Origin: an uncultured Lysobacterales bacterium
GTDB lineage: Bacteria > Pseudomonadota > Gammaproteobacteria > Xanthomonadales > SZUA-36
NCBI GenBank assembly: GCA_937974465.1
Contig: CALJWY010000108.1
Coordinates: forward strand, 1 to 10,066
Reading direction: 5' to 3'
DNA length: 10,066 bases
Part shown: piece after piece, positions 1-5,649 of the stretch
Numbering within the stretch: position 1 is the stretch's first letter
Layout of the letters: every line of letters begins with the position of its first letter
Program-made: the position numbers and the translations under genes
Notes under the pieces: model-generated
What the model saw: the letters and a program-made list of their open reading frames with translations, nothing else
Told to the model about the DNA's origin: nothing
Databases searched by the model: none

Positions 1-58
1 GGTTGGCCTTCATCGGAAAGGCGGTTTTGGGCAGATTGATTGTGTCTTTATAATCCAT
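1..58 (-). CDS. ileS: Isoleucyl-tRNA synthetase, N-terminal 19 codons (partial)
   Basis: The minus strand reads MDYKDTINLPKTAFPMKAN from the ATG at 58-56 and runs off the window edge. This matches the well-conserved start of bacterial IleRS (E. coli has a similar DYK..LNLP.T.FPM segment). IleRS charges tRNA-Ile in the cytoplasm. The start overlaps the end of ribF by 11 nt in another frame and has no strong Shine-Dalgarno sequence of its own (AAAGACAAGC precedes it), so translational coupling to ribF is likely. The ribF-ileS pair is standard in gammaproteobacteria, where lspA usually follows. The fragment is short, so the call rests on the N-terminal match plus gene order. Confidence 0.9.
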   Translation of the reverse strand, partial: MDYKDTINLPKTAFPMKAN

Positions 59-1001
59 GCTTGTCTTTGCTATTTTGTCGTTCAAAATTCAGGCAATTCC
101 TTGCCTGCCGCTCATCTTCACCCATTTGGGCAATAAGGTCATCAATATTTTCAAAATGGGCTTCGTCACGGAGTTTTTCTACAAACTCCACGTCCAGCCG
201 TTGCCCGTATAAATCCCCGTTGAAGTCGAACAAATGCACCTCGACCAGAAACCCTTCACCACCGACAGCGGGCCGCGTACCGAGGTTGGCTACCCCGCCC
301 TGCCATGCGCGGTCACCCACGCGGGCACGTACCGCAAAAACACCATGCAGTGGACTGGGCAAGCTGGCCAGGCGGATATTCGCCGTTGGATAACCCAGTT
401 TCCGGCCCAGTTGTTGCCCCCTGGTAACCTTGCCCGTCATGCGAAAAGGTCTACCCAGCAAATGGGCGGCCTGTTCCAGATTTCCTGATGCCAGGTGGCT
501 TCGTATTGCAGTGCTTGAGGCGAGTTGTACGTCCACTTCAAGCATCGGCATTGCGCTCAGGCCAAAACCCGATTTTTGCCCCGCCTGGCGAAGTGTTTCA
601 ATATCACCTTGCTGGCGTTGGCCGTATTTGAAATCCTCACCCACCACGACCTCACCGGCATCGAGTGTCTTTACCAGCACGGTTTGAACAAAGTCTTCCG
701 CGGTCATGTTTGCCAGGGCCTGGTTAAAACGCATTAACCAGACCAGCTGCACGCCCTGCTTGTTTAGAAAATCCAGTTTTTGATACACCGACATCAGGCG
801 TGCCGGTGCAGACTCAGGGCTAAACCAGGATTGGGGCAATGGCTCAAATGTGACCACTGCAACCGGCCGCTCACCTTGCGCCAGGGACACACAACGGCGG
901 AGCAGGGATTGATGGCCAAGGTGTAAGCCATCGAAATTACCGATGGTCACGACCGAGGACTTCAATACCTGCCTACCCGGATTGTCCCTGATTATCTGCA
1001 A
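48..1001 (-). CDS. ribF: Bifunctional riboflavin kinase / FAD synthetase
   Basis: This 317-residue cytoplasmic enzyme phosphorylates riboflavin to FMN and then adenylates FMN to FAD. The N-terminal nucleotidyltransferase domain shows GNFDGLHLGH at residues 21-30 (HxGH motif) and STAIRSHL at 163-170. The C-terminal flavokinase domain starts near 185 and carries the GRKLGYPTAN loop (199-208) and the EVHLFDFNGDLYG strand (254-266), which contains the expected catalytic Glu. Length is normal for the family. The start is TTG at 1001-999: AGGAG lies 7 nt upstream, no in-frame ATG lies nearby, and the MQIIRD beginning fits homologues. It follows murJ by 86 nt, has its own extended -10 promoter, and its stop overlaps ileS. 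Confidence 0.96.
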   Translation of the reverse strand: MQIIRDNPGRQVLKSSVVTIGNFDGLHLGHQSLLRRCVSLAQGERPVAVVTFEPLPQSWFSPESAPARLMSVYQKLDFLNKQGVQLVWLMRFNQALANMTAEDFVQTVLVKTLDAGEVVVGEDFKYGQRQQGDIETLRQAGQKSGFGLSAMPMLEVDVQLASSTAIRSHLASGNLEQAAHLLGRPFRMTGKVTRGQQLGRKLGYPTANIRLASLPSPLHGVFAVRARVGDRAWQGGVANLGTRPAVGGEGFLVEVHLFDFNGDLYGQRLDVEFVEKLRDEAHFENIDDLIAQMGEDERQARNCLNFERQNSKDKHGL

Positions 1002-1008
1002 GCCAGCG

Positions 1009-1013
1009 CTCCT
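1009..1013 (-). promoter_or_regulatory. Ribosome binding site fixing the ribF TTG start
   Basis: AGGAG on the minus strand at 1013-1009 sits 7 nt before the TTG at 1001. An ATG at 1020-1018 lies upstream of this site and in a different frame, so it is not the ribF start. Confidence 0.75.
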
Positions 1014-1036
1014 GCAACATGAATTTAAAGCAGCGG

Positions 1037-1045
1037 ATTATAGCA
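1037..1045 (-). promoter_or_regulatory. Extended -10 promoter for ribF-ileS
   Basis: On the minus strand the murJ-ribF gap contains TGCTATAAT: a perfect TATAAT at 1042-1037 preceded by the TGn extension. No good -35 hexamer lies 17 nt upstream, but extended -10 promoters do not need one. Transcription would start near 1030, giving a leader of about 30 nt that includes the AGGAG of ribF. Assigned by sequence match only. Confidence 0.6.
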
Positions 1046-1087
1046 GCCATAGGCCGTTCAGCGCGTAAATTCGACACCTTGGCCAGG

Positions 1088-2647
1088 TTAATTTGAGCCG
1101 CGCAATAAATCGTGCTTTTTAATCCCGGCAACCATGCAGACAAAAATATAAATCAAGACCCCGAACATAATGGTAAGACTGAGGTTCCGTACCCTCAGCA
1201 GCGCTGATGCCTGCAACCACGCCTGAATATCGTGGGTCATGAAATACAGCAATGCTGCCATTGAACCGCAGGCCAGCAAAACTGCTATCCATAAACGCAG
1301 CCAGCCCTTATCGAGACTCAACACACCCCGTGCCCTGAGGCCCCGGTAGAGTAATGCGGCATTAAGATATGCCGCCACCGAACTTGCCAATGCCAGGCCG
1401 GCATGCGGCCCTTCAAAACCGCGCACCAACAGCAGACCGACAAACAAAAGATTGAGACCCATATTCGTGACCATGGCCGCAATCGCTATTTTCACAGGCG
1501 TGGTCGTATCCTGGCGGGCATAATATCCAGGCGCCAGGACCTTGACGGCGATAAATGCAGGCAGCCCTGCCGAGTATGCAATCAGGCTATAAGTCGACAT
1601 ACGTACATCATCCGGCTGGAACGCATCATATTGGAATAATGTAATCAGGATTGGCCCGGCCAGAATGACCAAACCGACCGCGGCAGGGACGGTAATAACG
1701 ACTGCGAGTCGTAACGCCCAGTTGAGCGTTGCTGAAAACTCGGCGCTGCTGGCCTTTGCATGCTTTTGCGACAGGTTGGGCAGGATGACAGTTGCCAGGG
1801 CAATGCCGAATACCCCGAGAGGAAATTCCAGCAGGCGGTCGGAGTAATACAGCCATGAAACACTTCCGGTGACCAGGAAGGTGGCAATGATGCTGTCAAA
1901 CAGCAAATTAACCTGTGCCACAGAGGACCCGAATAATGTCGGGATCATTAACTTCATGATGCGCCGCACACCGGAATGCCGCCAACCCCACTTTGGACGC
2001 GGCATCAGACCCAGCCTCATTAGCGCCGGTACCTGTAAAAGCAATTGCACAAAACCCGCCAGCAACACACCCCACGCCAGCGCTGTAACAGGCACTTCCA
2101 GTTGATCCGCAAGCAATAACGCCGCGGCGATCAGTGACAGGTTAAGCAGGACTGGCGTTAACGCGGGAATCAGAAACCGCTCAAACGTATTGAGTATGCC
2201 ACCGGCCAGCGCTGTCAATGAGATCAGCATTATGTATGGAAAGGTAATTCGTAACATGCCTGCAGACAGGCTGAATTCAGGGCGATCATCAATTAGCCAG
2301 CCAGGCGCGAAAATTGACAATACGAGCGGGGCGGCAATCACTCCAATTGCGGTCAATACCAACAACACAGAGGCCAGGGTTCCGGTCACATGATCGATCA
2401 GGTCGCGAAGGGCGGCCCTATCGCCAGCGGCCTTGTATTCGGACAGGACCGGAACAAAGGCCAGCGAAAAAGACCCTTCTCCGAATAAGCGACGCATAAA
2501 ATTGGGTATCTTGAACGCCAGGAAAAATGCATCCGTCTCCCCGCTTGCGCCAAATACCTTGGCCAAAATAACATCGCGGATAAACCCAAGTATCCGGGAT
2601 AAAATGGTCGCACTACCAACCGTGGCGGTGGATTTCAGCAATTTCAT
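1088..2647 (-). CDS. murJ: Lipid II flippase MurJ (MviN family)
   Basis: This 519-residue polytopic inner-membrane protein of the MOP exporter superfamily moves lipid II across the cytoplasmic membrane for peptidoglycan synthesis. About 14 hydrophobic segments are spread along the whole length, as expected. Residues known to matter in E. coli MurJ are present: Arg18, Arg24, Asp39 and Arg52-Arg53 in the N-terminal part, and Arg271 in YYSDRLLEFP (E. coli Arg270). Length is close to the E. coli protein. The ATG at 2647 has AGGAA 10 nt upstream. It diverges from rpsT and precedes ribF and ileS, the usual gammaproteobacterial arrangement. No clear promoter for it could be picked out of the 134-bp gap to rpsT. 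Confidence 0.96.
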   Translation of the reverse strand: MKLLKSTATVGSATILSRILGFIRDVILAKVFGASGETDAFFLAFKIPNFMRRLFGEGSFSLAFVPVLSEYKAAGDRAALRDLIDHVTGTLASVLLVLTAIGVIAAPLVLSIFAPGWLIDDRPEFSLSAGMLRITFPYIMLISLTALAGGILNTFERFLIPALTPVLLNLSLIAAALLLADQLEVPVTALAWGVLLAGFVQLLLQVPALMRLGLMPRPKWGWRHSGVRRIMKLMIPTLFGSSVAQVNLLFDSIIATFLVTGSVSWLYYSDRLLEFPLGVFGIALATVILPNLSQKHAKASSAEFSATLNWALRLAVVITVPAAVGLVILAGPILITLFQYDAFQPDDVRMSTYSLIAYSAGLPAFIAVKVLAPGYYARQDTTTPVKIAIAAMVTNMGLNLLFVGLLLVRGFEGPHAGLALASSVAAYLNAALLYRGLRARGVLSLDKGWLRLWIAVLLACGSMAALLYFMTHDIQAWLQASALLRVRNLSLTIMFGVLIYIFVCMVAGIKKHDLLRGSN

Positions 2648-2712
2648 GGCAATTTAATTCCTGCTGCCAGTCTTAACCCGAAAATAATCATGTAAATAAA
2701 CCCGTTAAATGA

Positions 2713-2741
2713 TTGACCCGACGGAGAAAAACTAAGATACT
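2713..2741 (+). promoter_or_regulatory. Sigma-70 promoter for rpsT
   Basis: TTGACC (2713-2718) and GATACT (2736-2741) are separated by exactly 17 nt. A GC-rich stretch (ACGCGGC) follows the -10, typical of discriminators in stringently controlled ribosomal promoters. Transcription would start near 2748, giving a leader of about 34 nt. Stringent control is inferred, not shown. Confidence 0.65.
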
Positions 2742-2770
2742 ACGCGGCTAGTTTCTGAACCAGTATTTAT

Positions 2771-2774
2771 GGAG
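2771..2774 (+). promoter_or_regulatory. Ribosome binding site for the rpsT TTG start
   Basis: GGAG lies 7 nt before the TTG at 2782. This fixes the start of rpsT, which has no ATG at this position. Confidence 0.7.
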
Positions 2775-2781
2775 ATTTACC

Positions 2782-3042
2782 TTGGCTAACAGTTTATCAG
2801 CACGCAAGCGTGCACGTCAGGCCGAAAAGCATCGTTTGCGTAATGCCAGCCAACGCTCGCATGTGCGCACAACGATTAAAAAAGTGATCGCGGCAATTGA
2901 ATCCGGCGACAAAAGCGCAGCTGAAACAGCCTATAAAGATGCTGTGCCTGCCATCGACCGCTCGGTTTCCAAGGGTCTGATGCACCGCAACAAGGCGGCG
3001 CGTCATAAATCACGCCTGAACAACCACGTTCGCAATATGTAA
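2782..3042 (+). CDS. rpsT: 30S ribosomal protein S20
   Basis: This 86-residue, highly basic helical protein binds 16S rRNA in the small subunit. The sequence begins MANSLSARKRARQAEKHR and ends RHKSRLNNHVRNM, both typical of S20, and the length matches the E. coli protein (87). The start codon is TTG with GGAG 7 nt upstream. E. coli rpsT also uses UUG, where the weak start contributes to autogenous control by S20, so similar control is plausible here. It is monocistronic: it diverges from murJ, has its own promoter and ends in a hairpin terminator before the convergent obgE. Confidence 0.97.
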   Translation: MANSLSARKRARQAEKHRLRNASQRSHVRTTIKKVIAAIESGDKSAAETAYKDAVPAIDRSVSKGLMHRNKAARHKSRLNNHVRNM

Positions 3043-3095
3043 TACCCGGCCCGGCTCACCATATGTGAGTCCAGTCGATGGAAGAGATTACTGTA

Positions 3096-3122
3096 AAGCC
3101 TCGCTGCAAGCGGGGCTTTTTT
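3096..3122 (+). terminator. Rho-independent terminator of rpsT
   Basis: Stem AAGCCTCGC (3096-3104) pairs with GCGGGGCTT (3110-3118) through nine pairs including one G-U, around a 5-nt loop TGCAA. It continues into a run of T to 3122. The opposite strand lacks a good U-tract, so it mainly serves rpsT; obgE ends 18 bp beyond. Confidence 0.85.
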
Positions 3123-3140
3123 ATGTCTTAATTATGCAAC

Positions 3141-4214
3141 TCATTCAGAGGCTTGCTCGTTACCGTCGTCCAGACCCCAGTCTTTTTGTTGTTCCTGTTC
3201 CAATTCTTTCATCTCATCCAGGGCGCGCCCGACACTTTGCACCAATTCATCCGTACCACTCCTGGTGACAGATGAAATCATAAACCATGGATCTGTCCAG
3301 CCCAGTTCGTCTAACGCCTCCTTGACAATGTTTTCTGCTTCTTCCCGCTCAAGAATATCGAGCTTGGTAAAGACCAGCCAACGTGGCTTGTCAGCAAGCG
3401 TGGCGTCAAAATTGAGCAATTCCTGCTGCAGTTTACGGATCGCTTCAGCCGGTGGCATTTCATCCAGGGGAGCAATTTCTACCAGGTGCAGTAAAAGGCG
3501 CGTTCTTTGCAAATGTTTTAAAAACTGCACACCCAGTCCGGCGCCTTCGGCAGCACCCTCGATCAAACCCGGCACATCAGCAATAACAAAGCTGCTGTCC
3601 ACACCCACCCGGACAACACCGAGGTTTGGATACAAGGTTGTGAATGGATAATCGGCCACTTTGGGACGCGCAGCTGAAACAGTGCTGATTAAAGTTGATT
3701 TACCAGCATTTGGGAACCCAAGCAAACCGATGTCCGCCAGCACCTTCAACTCGAGGTGCAACTGCACTTCTTCACCCGGTCCACCCGGTGTGAATTTGCG
3801 CGGCGCGCGATTTGTCGAACTTTTAAAGTGCACATTGCCCAGGCCGCCGCGGCCGCCACGTGCGACTAACAGGTGCTGTCCGTGTTCGGTTACATCACCG
3901 ATCGTAACGTCGTTGACTTCATCGGTTACCACTGTCCCAAGCGGCACCCTGATGTATATGCTCTCACCTTTTTTACCGTATTTTTCCTGCCCTTTTCCCG
4001 GCACGCCATTTTGAGCCTTGTAAGACCTCCGGTGACGGAAATCCACCAGGGTATTGAGCCCCGGGTCTCCTTCCAGGTACACGCTGCCACCCTCTCCACC
4101 GTCACCGCCGTCGGGACCACCGTACTGGATATATTTTTCCCGCCGAAACGACGCCGAGCCATCACCGCCCCTACCTGCCGTAACGTTAATCGATGCTTCG
4201 TCAACAAATTTCAT
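3141..4214 (-). CDS. obgE: Obg family GTPase (ribosome assembly)
   Basis: This 357-residue essential GTPase associates with the 50S subunit during its maturation and responds to the cellular guanine nucleotide state. The glycine-rich Obg fold spans about 1-158, with the GGPDGGDGGEGG segment at 32-43 and KFTPGGPGEE at 140-149. The G domain follows: G1 GFPNAGKST at 166-174, switch PFTT at 190-193, G3 DVPG at 213-216, and G4 TKLD at 283-286, where NKxD is canonical. The acidic C-terminal tail fits the proteobacterial type. I chose the ATG at 4214 (MKFVDEA, the usual family start) with AGGAA 9 nt upstream; a TTG two codons earlier is too close to that site. A terminator separates it from rpmA, so it probably has its own promoter. 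proB is not adjacent. Confidence 0.96.
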   Translation of the reverse strand: MKFVDEASINVTAGRGGDGSASFRREKYIQYGGPDGGDGGEGGSVYLEGDPGLNTLVDFRHRRSYKAQNGVPGKGQEKYGKKGESIYIRVPLGTVVTDEVNDVTIGDVTEHGQHLLVARGGRGGLGNVHFKSSTNRAPRKFTPGGPGEEVQLHLELKVLADIGLLGFPNAGKSTLISTVSAARPKVADYPFTTLYPNLGVVRVGVDSSFVIADVPGLIEGAAEGAGLGVQFLKHLQRTRLLLHLVEIAPLDEMPPAEAIRKLQQELLNFDATLADKPRWLVFTKLDILEREEAENIVKEALDELGWTDPWFMISSVTRSGTDELVQSVGRALDEMKELEQEQQKDWGLDDGNEQASE

Positions 4215-4337
4215 AATCAATTATTCCTGTTCGGCTTCATCATACACCGACCGTGTGCACAAAATGACCAGCAACTGCATTGTCGCACCTGGGAAACCCT
4301 GCCCAGGTTAATTCAGTGCCTGAGAAGCGTCTGCTTT

Positions 4338-4365
4338 ATTCTAAGCGAAGTAATTTATGCTTCAA
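4338..4365 (-). promoter_or_regulatory. Candidate sigma-70 promoter for obgE
   Basis: On the minus strand TTGAAG (4365-4360) and TAGAAT (4343-4338) are 16 nt apart, with 4/6 and 5/6 consensus matches. This would give a leader of about 115 nt. A second -10-like TATGAT at 4244-4239 lies close to obgE but lacks a partner -35. A promoter somewhere in this spacer is expected, because a strong terminator lies upstream. Confidence 0.4.
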
Positions 4366-4376
4366 AATGCTCAGCC

Positions 4377-4494
4377 CCCCAACAGCAGATGCTCTTGGGG
4401 ATGGCGCGAATCGCAACTATTCGCTGGCTATTGACAAGATTTGCCCAAAAAGTCGGGCGCTAGAGGCAGCGTAAAAGCTGAATCTTTTGGCTGC
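4377..4494. other. Hairpin-rich structured intergenic element
   Basis: Within the rpmA-obgE spacer four potential hairpins follow one another. 4377-4400 is a 24-nt near-perfect palindrome (CCCCAA / TTGGGG outside, AGC / GCT inside an AGAT loop). 4406-4424 is GCGAAT / ATTCGC with a 7-nt loop. 4443-4458 is GCCC / GGGC. 4466-4494 is GCAGC / GCTGC enclosing AAAAG / CTTTT. No convincing coding frame covers the stretch. It could be a structured RNA, an interspersed repeat or the leader of the obgE message; I do not recognise a named family. Confidence 0.4.
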
Positions 4495-4544
4495 TGGACA
4501 GGAGCTCATGAACAGACATTGGCTGCCTAATTTATCCCCCATAA

Positions 4545-4570
4545 AAAAACCCTGCCTGGGCAGGGTTTTT
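4545..4570 (-). terminator. Rho-independent terminator of rplU-rpmA
   Basis: AAAAACCCTG (4545-4554) pairs with CAGGGTTTTT (4561-4570); one further C-G pair gives 11 pairs around a CTGG tetraloop. The stem ends in A/T runs on both strands, so it can work in either direction. It lies 24 bp after the rpmA stop and should separate obgE from rplU-rpmA transcription, at least in part. Confidence 0.85.
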
Positions 4571-4593
4571 ACACAACCGCTGTTAGGCCTGGT

Positions 4594-4857
4594 TCAGGAA
4601 TCTTCCGTTACCACGCTAACAAATTTACGCTTGGGCATTCCACGCTGCTGGAACTTTACTTTGCCTTCGCTCAATGCAAAAAGCGTGTGATCCCGGCCAA
4701 CACCTACGTTCTCACCGGCGTGAAAACGAGTGCCACGCTGGCGCACCAGGATATTACCGGCCAAGACGGCCTCACCGCCAAAGCGCTTCACACCAAGATA
4801 CTTGGGGTTGGAATCGCGACCATTGCGCGTACTACCACCTGCTTTCTTATGTGCCAT
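4594..4857 (-). CDS. rpmA: 50S ribosomal protein L27
   Basis: This 87-residue protein lies near the peptidyl transferase centre. The N-terminus MAHKKAGGSTRNGRDS is the classic L27 start, without the cleaved leader found in Firmicutes. The central VRQRGTRFHAGENVGVGRDHTLFA is also typical. Length is near the E. coli protein (85). AGAGGAA lies 7 nt before the ATG. It follows rplU by 18 bp, the near-universal rplU-rpmA pair, and is probably co-transcribed from the rplU promoter. Confidence 0.98.
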   Translation of the reverse strand: MAHKKAGGSTRNGRDSNPKYLGVKRFGGEAVLAGNILVRQRGTRFHAGENVGVGRDHTLFALSEGKVKFQQRGMPKRKFVSVVTEDS

Positions 4858-4875
4858 GATTCAATTCCTCTGCTA

Positions 4876-5271
4876 TTAAGCTTCGCTTTTCGCTTCAACT
4901 TCAGGTTTCGCAGCTTTAGGCTTGGCGGCCTTGGCTTTGGATACCTTCTTTTTTGGTGCTGAAGCAGCAATTCCAGTAATTTCAATACGGGTGAAATCCT
5001 GCCGATGGCCCATGCGTTTCATATGGTGCTTACGACGCTTGAATTTCAGAATCCGAATTTTGTCTCCACGACCATGCTCAACGATGGTGGCCGTAACTTT
5101 ACCGCCTTTCAGATAAGGTGAGCCAACTTTAATGTCTTCACCTTCACCAACCAATAGCACCTGGTCGAGTTCAACCGTGGCGCCTTTTTCGGCGTCAAGC
5201 TTTTCAATCTTTAATATATCTCCAGTGGTAGCACGATACTGCTTTCCACCAGTTGCGAATACTGCGTACAT
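4876..5271 (-). CDS. rplU: 50S ribosomal protein L21 with Lys/Ala-rich C-terminal tail
   Basis: This 131-residue protein binds 23S rRNA. The first 103 residues form the normal L21, starting MYAVFATGGKQYR and including the conserved basic stretch KFKRRKHHMKRMGHRQ (76-91) followed by IEITGI. Residues 104-131 add a tail of Lys, Ala and Pro with an AKAAKPKAAKPE repeat, ending acidic. E. coli L21 (103 residues) lacks this; similar tails occur in some other bacteria and are probably disordered. No standard AGGAG-type site precedes the ATG; only GGGG about 10 nt upstream is visible. It is the first gene of its operon, with a good promoter, and diverges from uvrA. Confidence 0.96.
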   Translation of the reverse strand: MYAVFATGGKQYRATTGDILKIEKLDAEKGATVELDQVLLVGEGEDIKVGSPYLKGGKVTATIVEHGRGDKIRILKFKRRKHHMKRMGHRQDFTRIEITGIAASAPKKKVSKAKAAKPKAAKPEVEAKSEA

Positions 5272-5295
5272 GGTAAATTGCCCCGAATTATGAGA

Positions 5296-5310
5296 GCCCT
5301 ACAAAAGGGC
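5296..5310 (-). promoter_or_regulatory. Small hairpin at the 5' end of the rplU leader
   Basis: GCCCT (5310-5306) pairs with AGGGC (5300-5296) around the loop TTTGT. It would lie at or within a few bases of the predicted transcript start. It may stabilise the message or be a protein-binding site; the role is unknown. Confidence 0.4.
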
Positions 5311-5314
5311 GAGA

Positions 5315-5343
5315 ATATTAGCGGTTTTATGGGGTCCGGTCAA
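5315..5343 (-). promoter_or_regulatory. Sigma-70 promoter for rplU-rpmA
   Basis: On the minus strand TTGACC (5343-5338) and TAATAT (5320-5315) are separated by exactly 17 nt, followed by the GC-containing TCTCGCCC. Transcription would begin near 5308, about 37 nt before the rplU ATG. Confidence 0.7.
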
Positions 5344-5458
5344 CCACCAAGAGCAGAATAATCAAATGAATTTCACTACCGGATGCCGCGGCGAATTTTA
5401 ATACATCCTGACAGTCATTGTTAGATAAACATCGGCCATTACAAACATTGGCGGAAAG

Positions 5459-5575
5459 ATGAATATCGATTTACTGCTTAAATGTAAGCAGGCTTTGGCT
5501 GACGATGTCATTTATAGCGGATTCATGCCTGTCGATGAAGTCTTTTTCCGGTCACCTCGTCAAGCGTTTCACTGA
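5459..5575 (+). CDS. Possible 38-residue small protein (unrecognised)
   Basis: An ATG at 5459 opens a frame of 38 codons ending in TGA at 5573-5575, with GGAAAG immediately upstream. The peptide begins MNIDLLLKCKQALADD and ends VFFRSPRQAFH. It resembles no family I know. It occupies about a third of the rplU-uvrA divergent gap, on the uvrA strand. The site is too close to the ATG to be ideal, and no clear promoter precedes it. It could be a real small protein, a gene remnant or chance. Confidence 0.2.
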   Translation: MNIDLLLKCKQALADDVIYSGFMPVDEVFFRSPRQAFH

Positions 5576-5577
5576 TC

Positions 5578-5593
5578 CTGTATATAAGCGCTC
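5578..5593 (+). promoter_or_regulatory. LexA-like half-site upstream of uvrA
   Basis: CTGTATATAAGCGCTC has a perfect left half of the gammaproteobacterial SOS box (CTGTATATA), but CTC replaces the right-hand CAG of CTG-N10-CAG. It lies just upstream of, and touching, the candidate uvrA -35. uvrA is an SOS gene in E. coli, which makes the position suggestive. The degenerate right half keeps confidence low. Confidence 0.25.
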
Positions 5594-5619
5594 CACCAAA
5601 ATGAAAAGAAGGGTATAGT
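5592..5619 (+). promoter_or_regulatory. Candidate uvrA promoter
   Basis: TATAGT (5614-5619, 5/6 match) has a weak -35 TCCACC (5592-5597, 3/6) at 16 nt. Transcription would start near 5626, about 24 nt before the uvrA ATG. This suits a weak or regulated promoter. Confidence 0.35.
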
Positions 5620-5649
5620 AGACGGTTGGAAATCGTATCGGCAGTTTAC

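Noticed and set aside
4215..4220. TTG start for obgE two codons upstream
   Set aside because: It lies only 3 nt from the AGGAA site, and Obg proteins begin MKFVDEA, encoded from the ATG at 4214.
4289..4308. CCTGGG...CCCAGG inverted repeat as a second terminator
   Set aside because: A 6-bp stem with an 8-nt loop and no adjoining T-run; possible leader structure only.
4431..4459. Perfect TTGACA at 4431-4436 as a plus-strand promoter
   Set aside because: Nothing resembling a -10 lies at 16-18 nt (the region is CGGGCGC), and no plus-strand gene follows.
3873..4463. 196-codon plus-strand open frame antisense to obgE
   Set aside because: Most of it lies opposite the obgE coding region, whose homology is unambiguous; the peptide is unlike any family I know and has unnatural composition.
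4280..4474. 64-codon plus-strand frame in the rpmA-obgE spacer
   Set aside because: It runs through the predicted hairpins, has no ribosome binding site and shows no recognisable protein features.
5626..5649. TTG start 24 nt upstream of the chosen uvrA ATG
   Set aside because: The extra residues MEIVSAVY are not part of UvrA, which conventionally starts just before IKIRGARTHNL.
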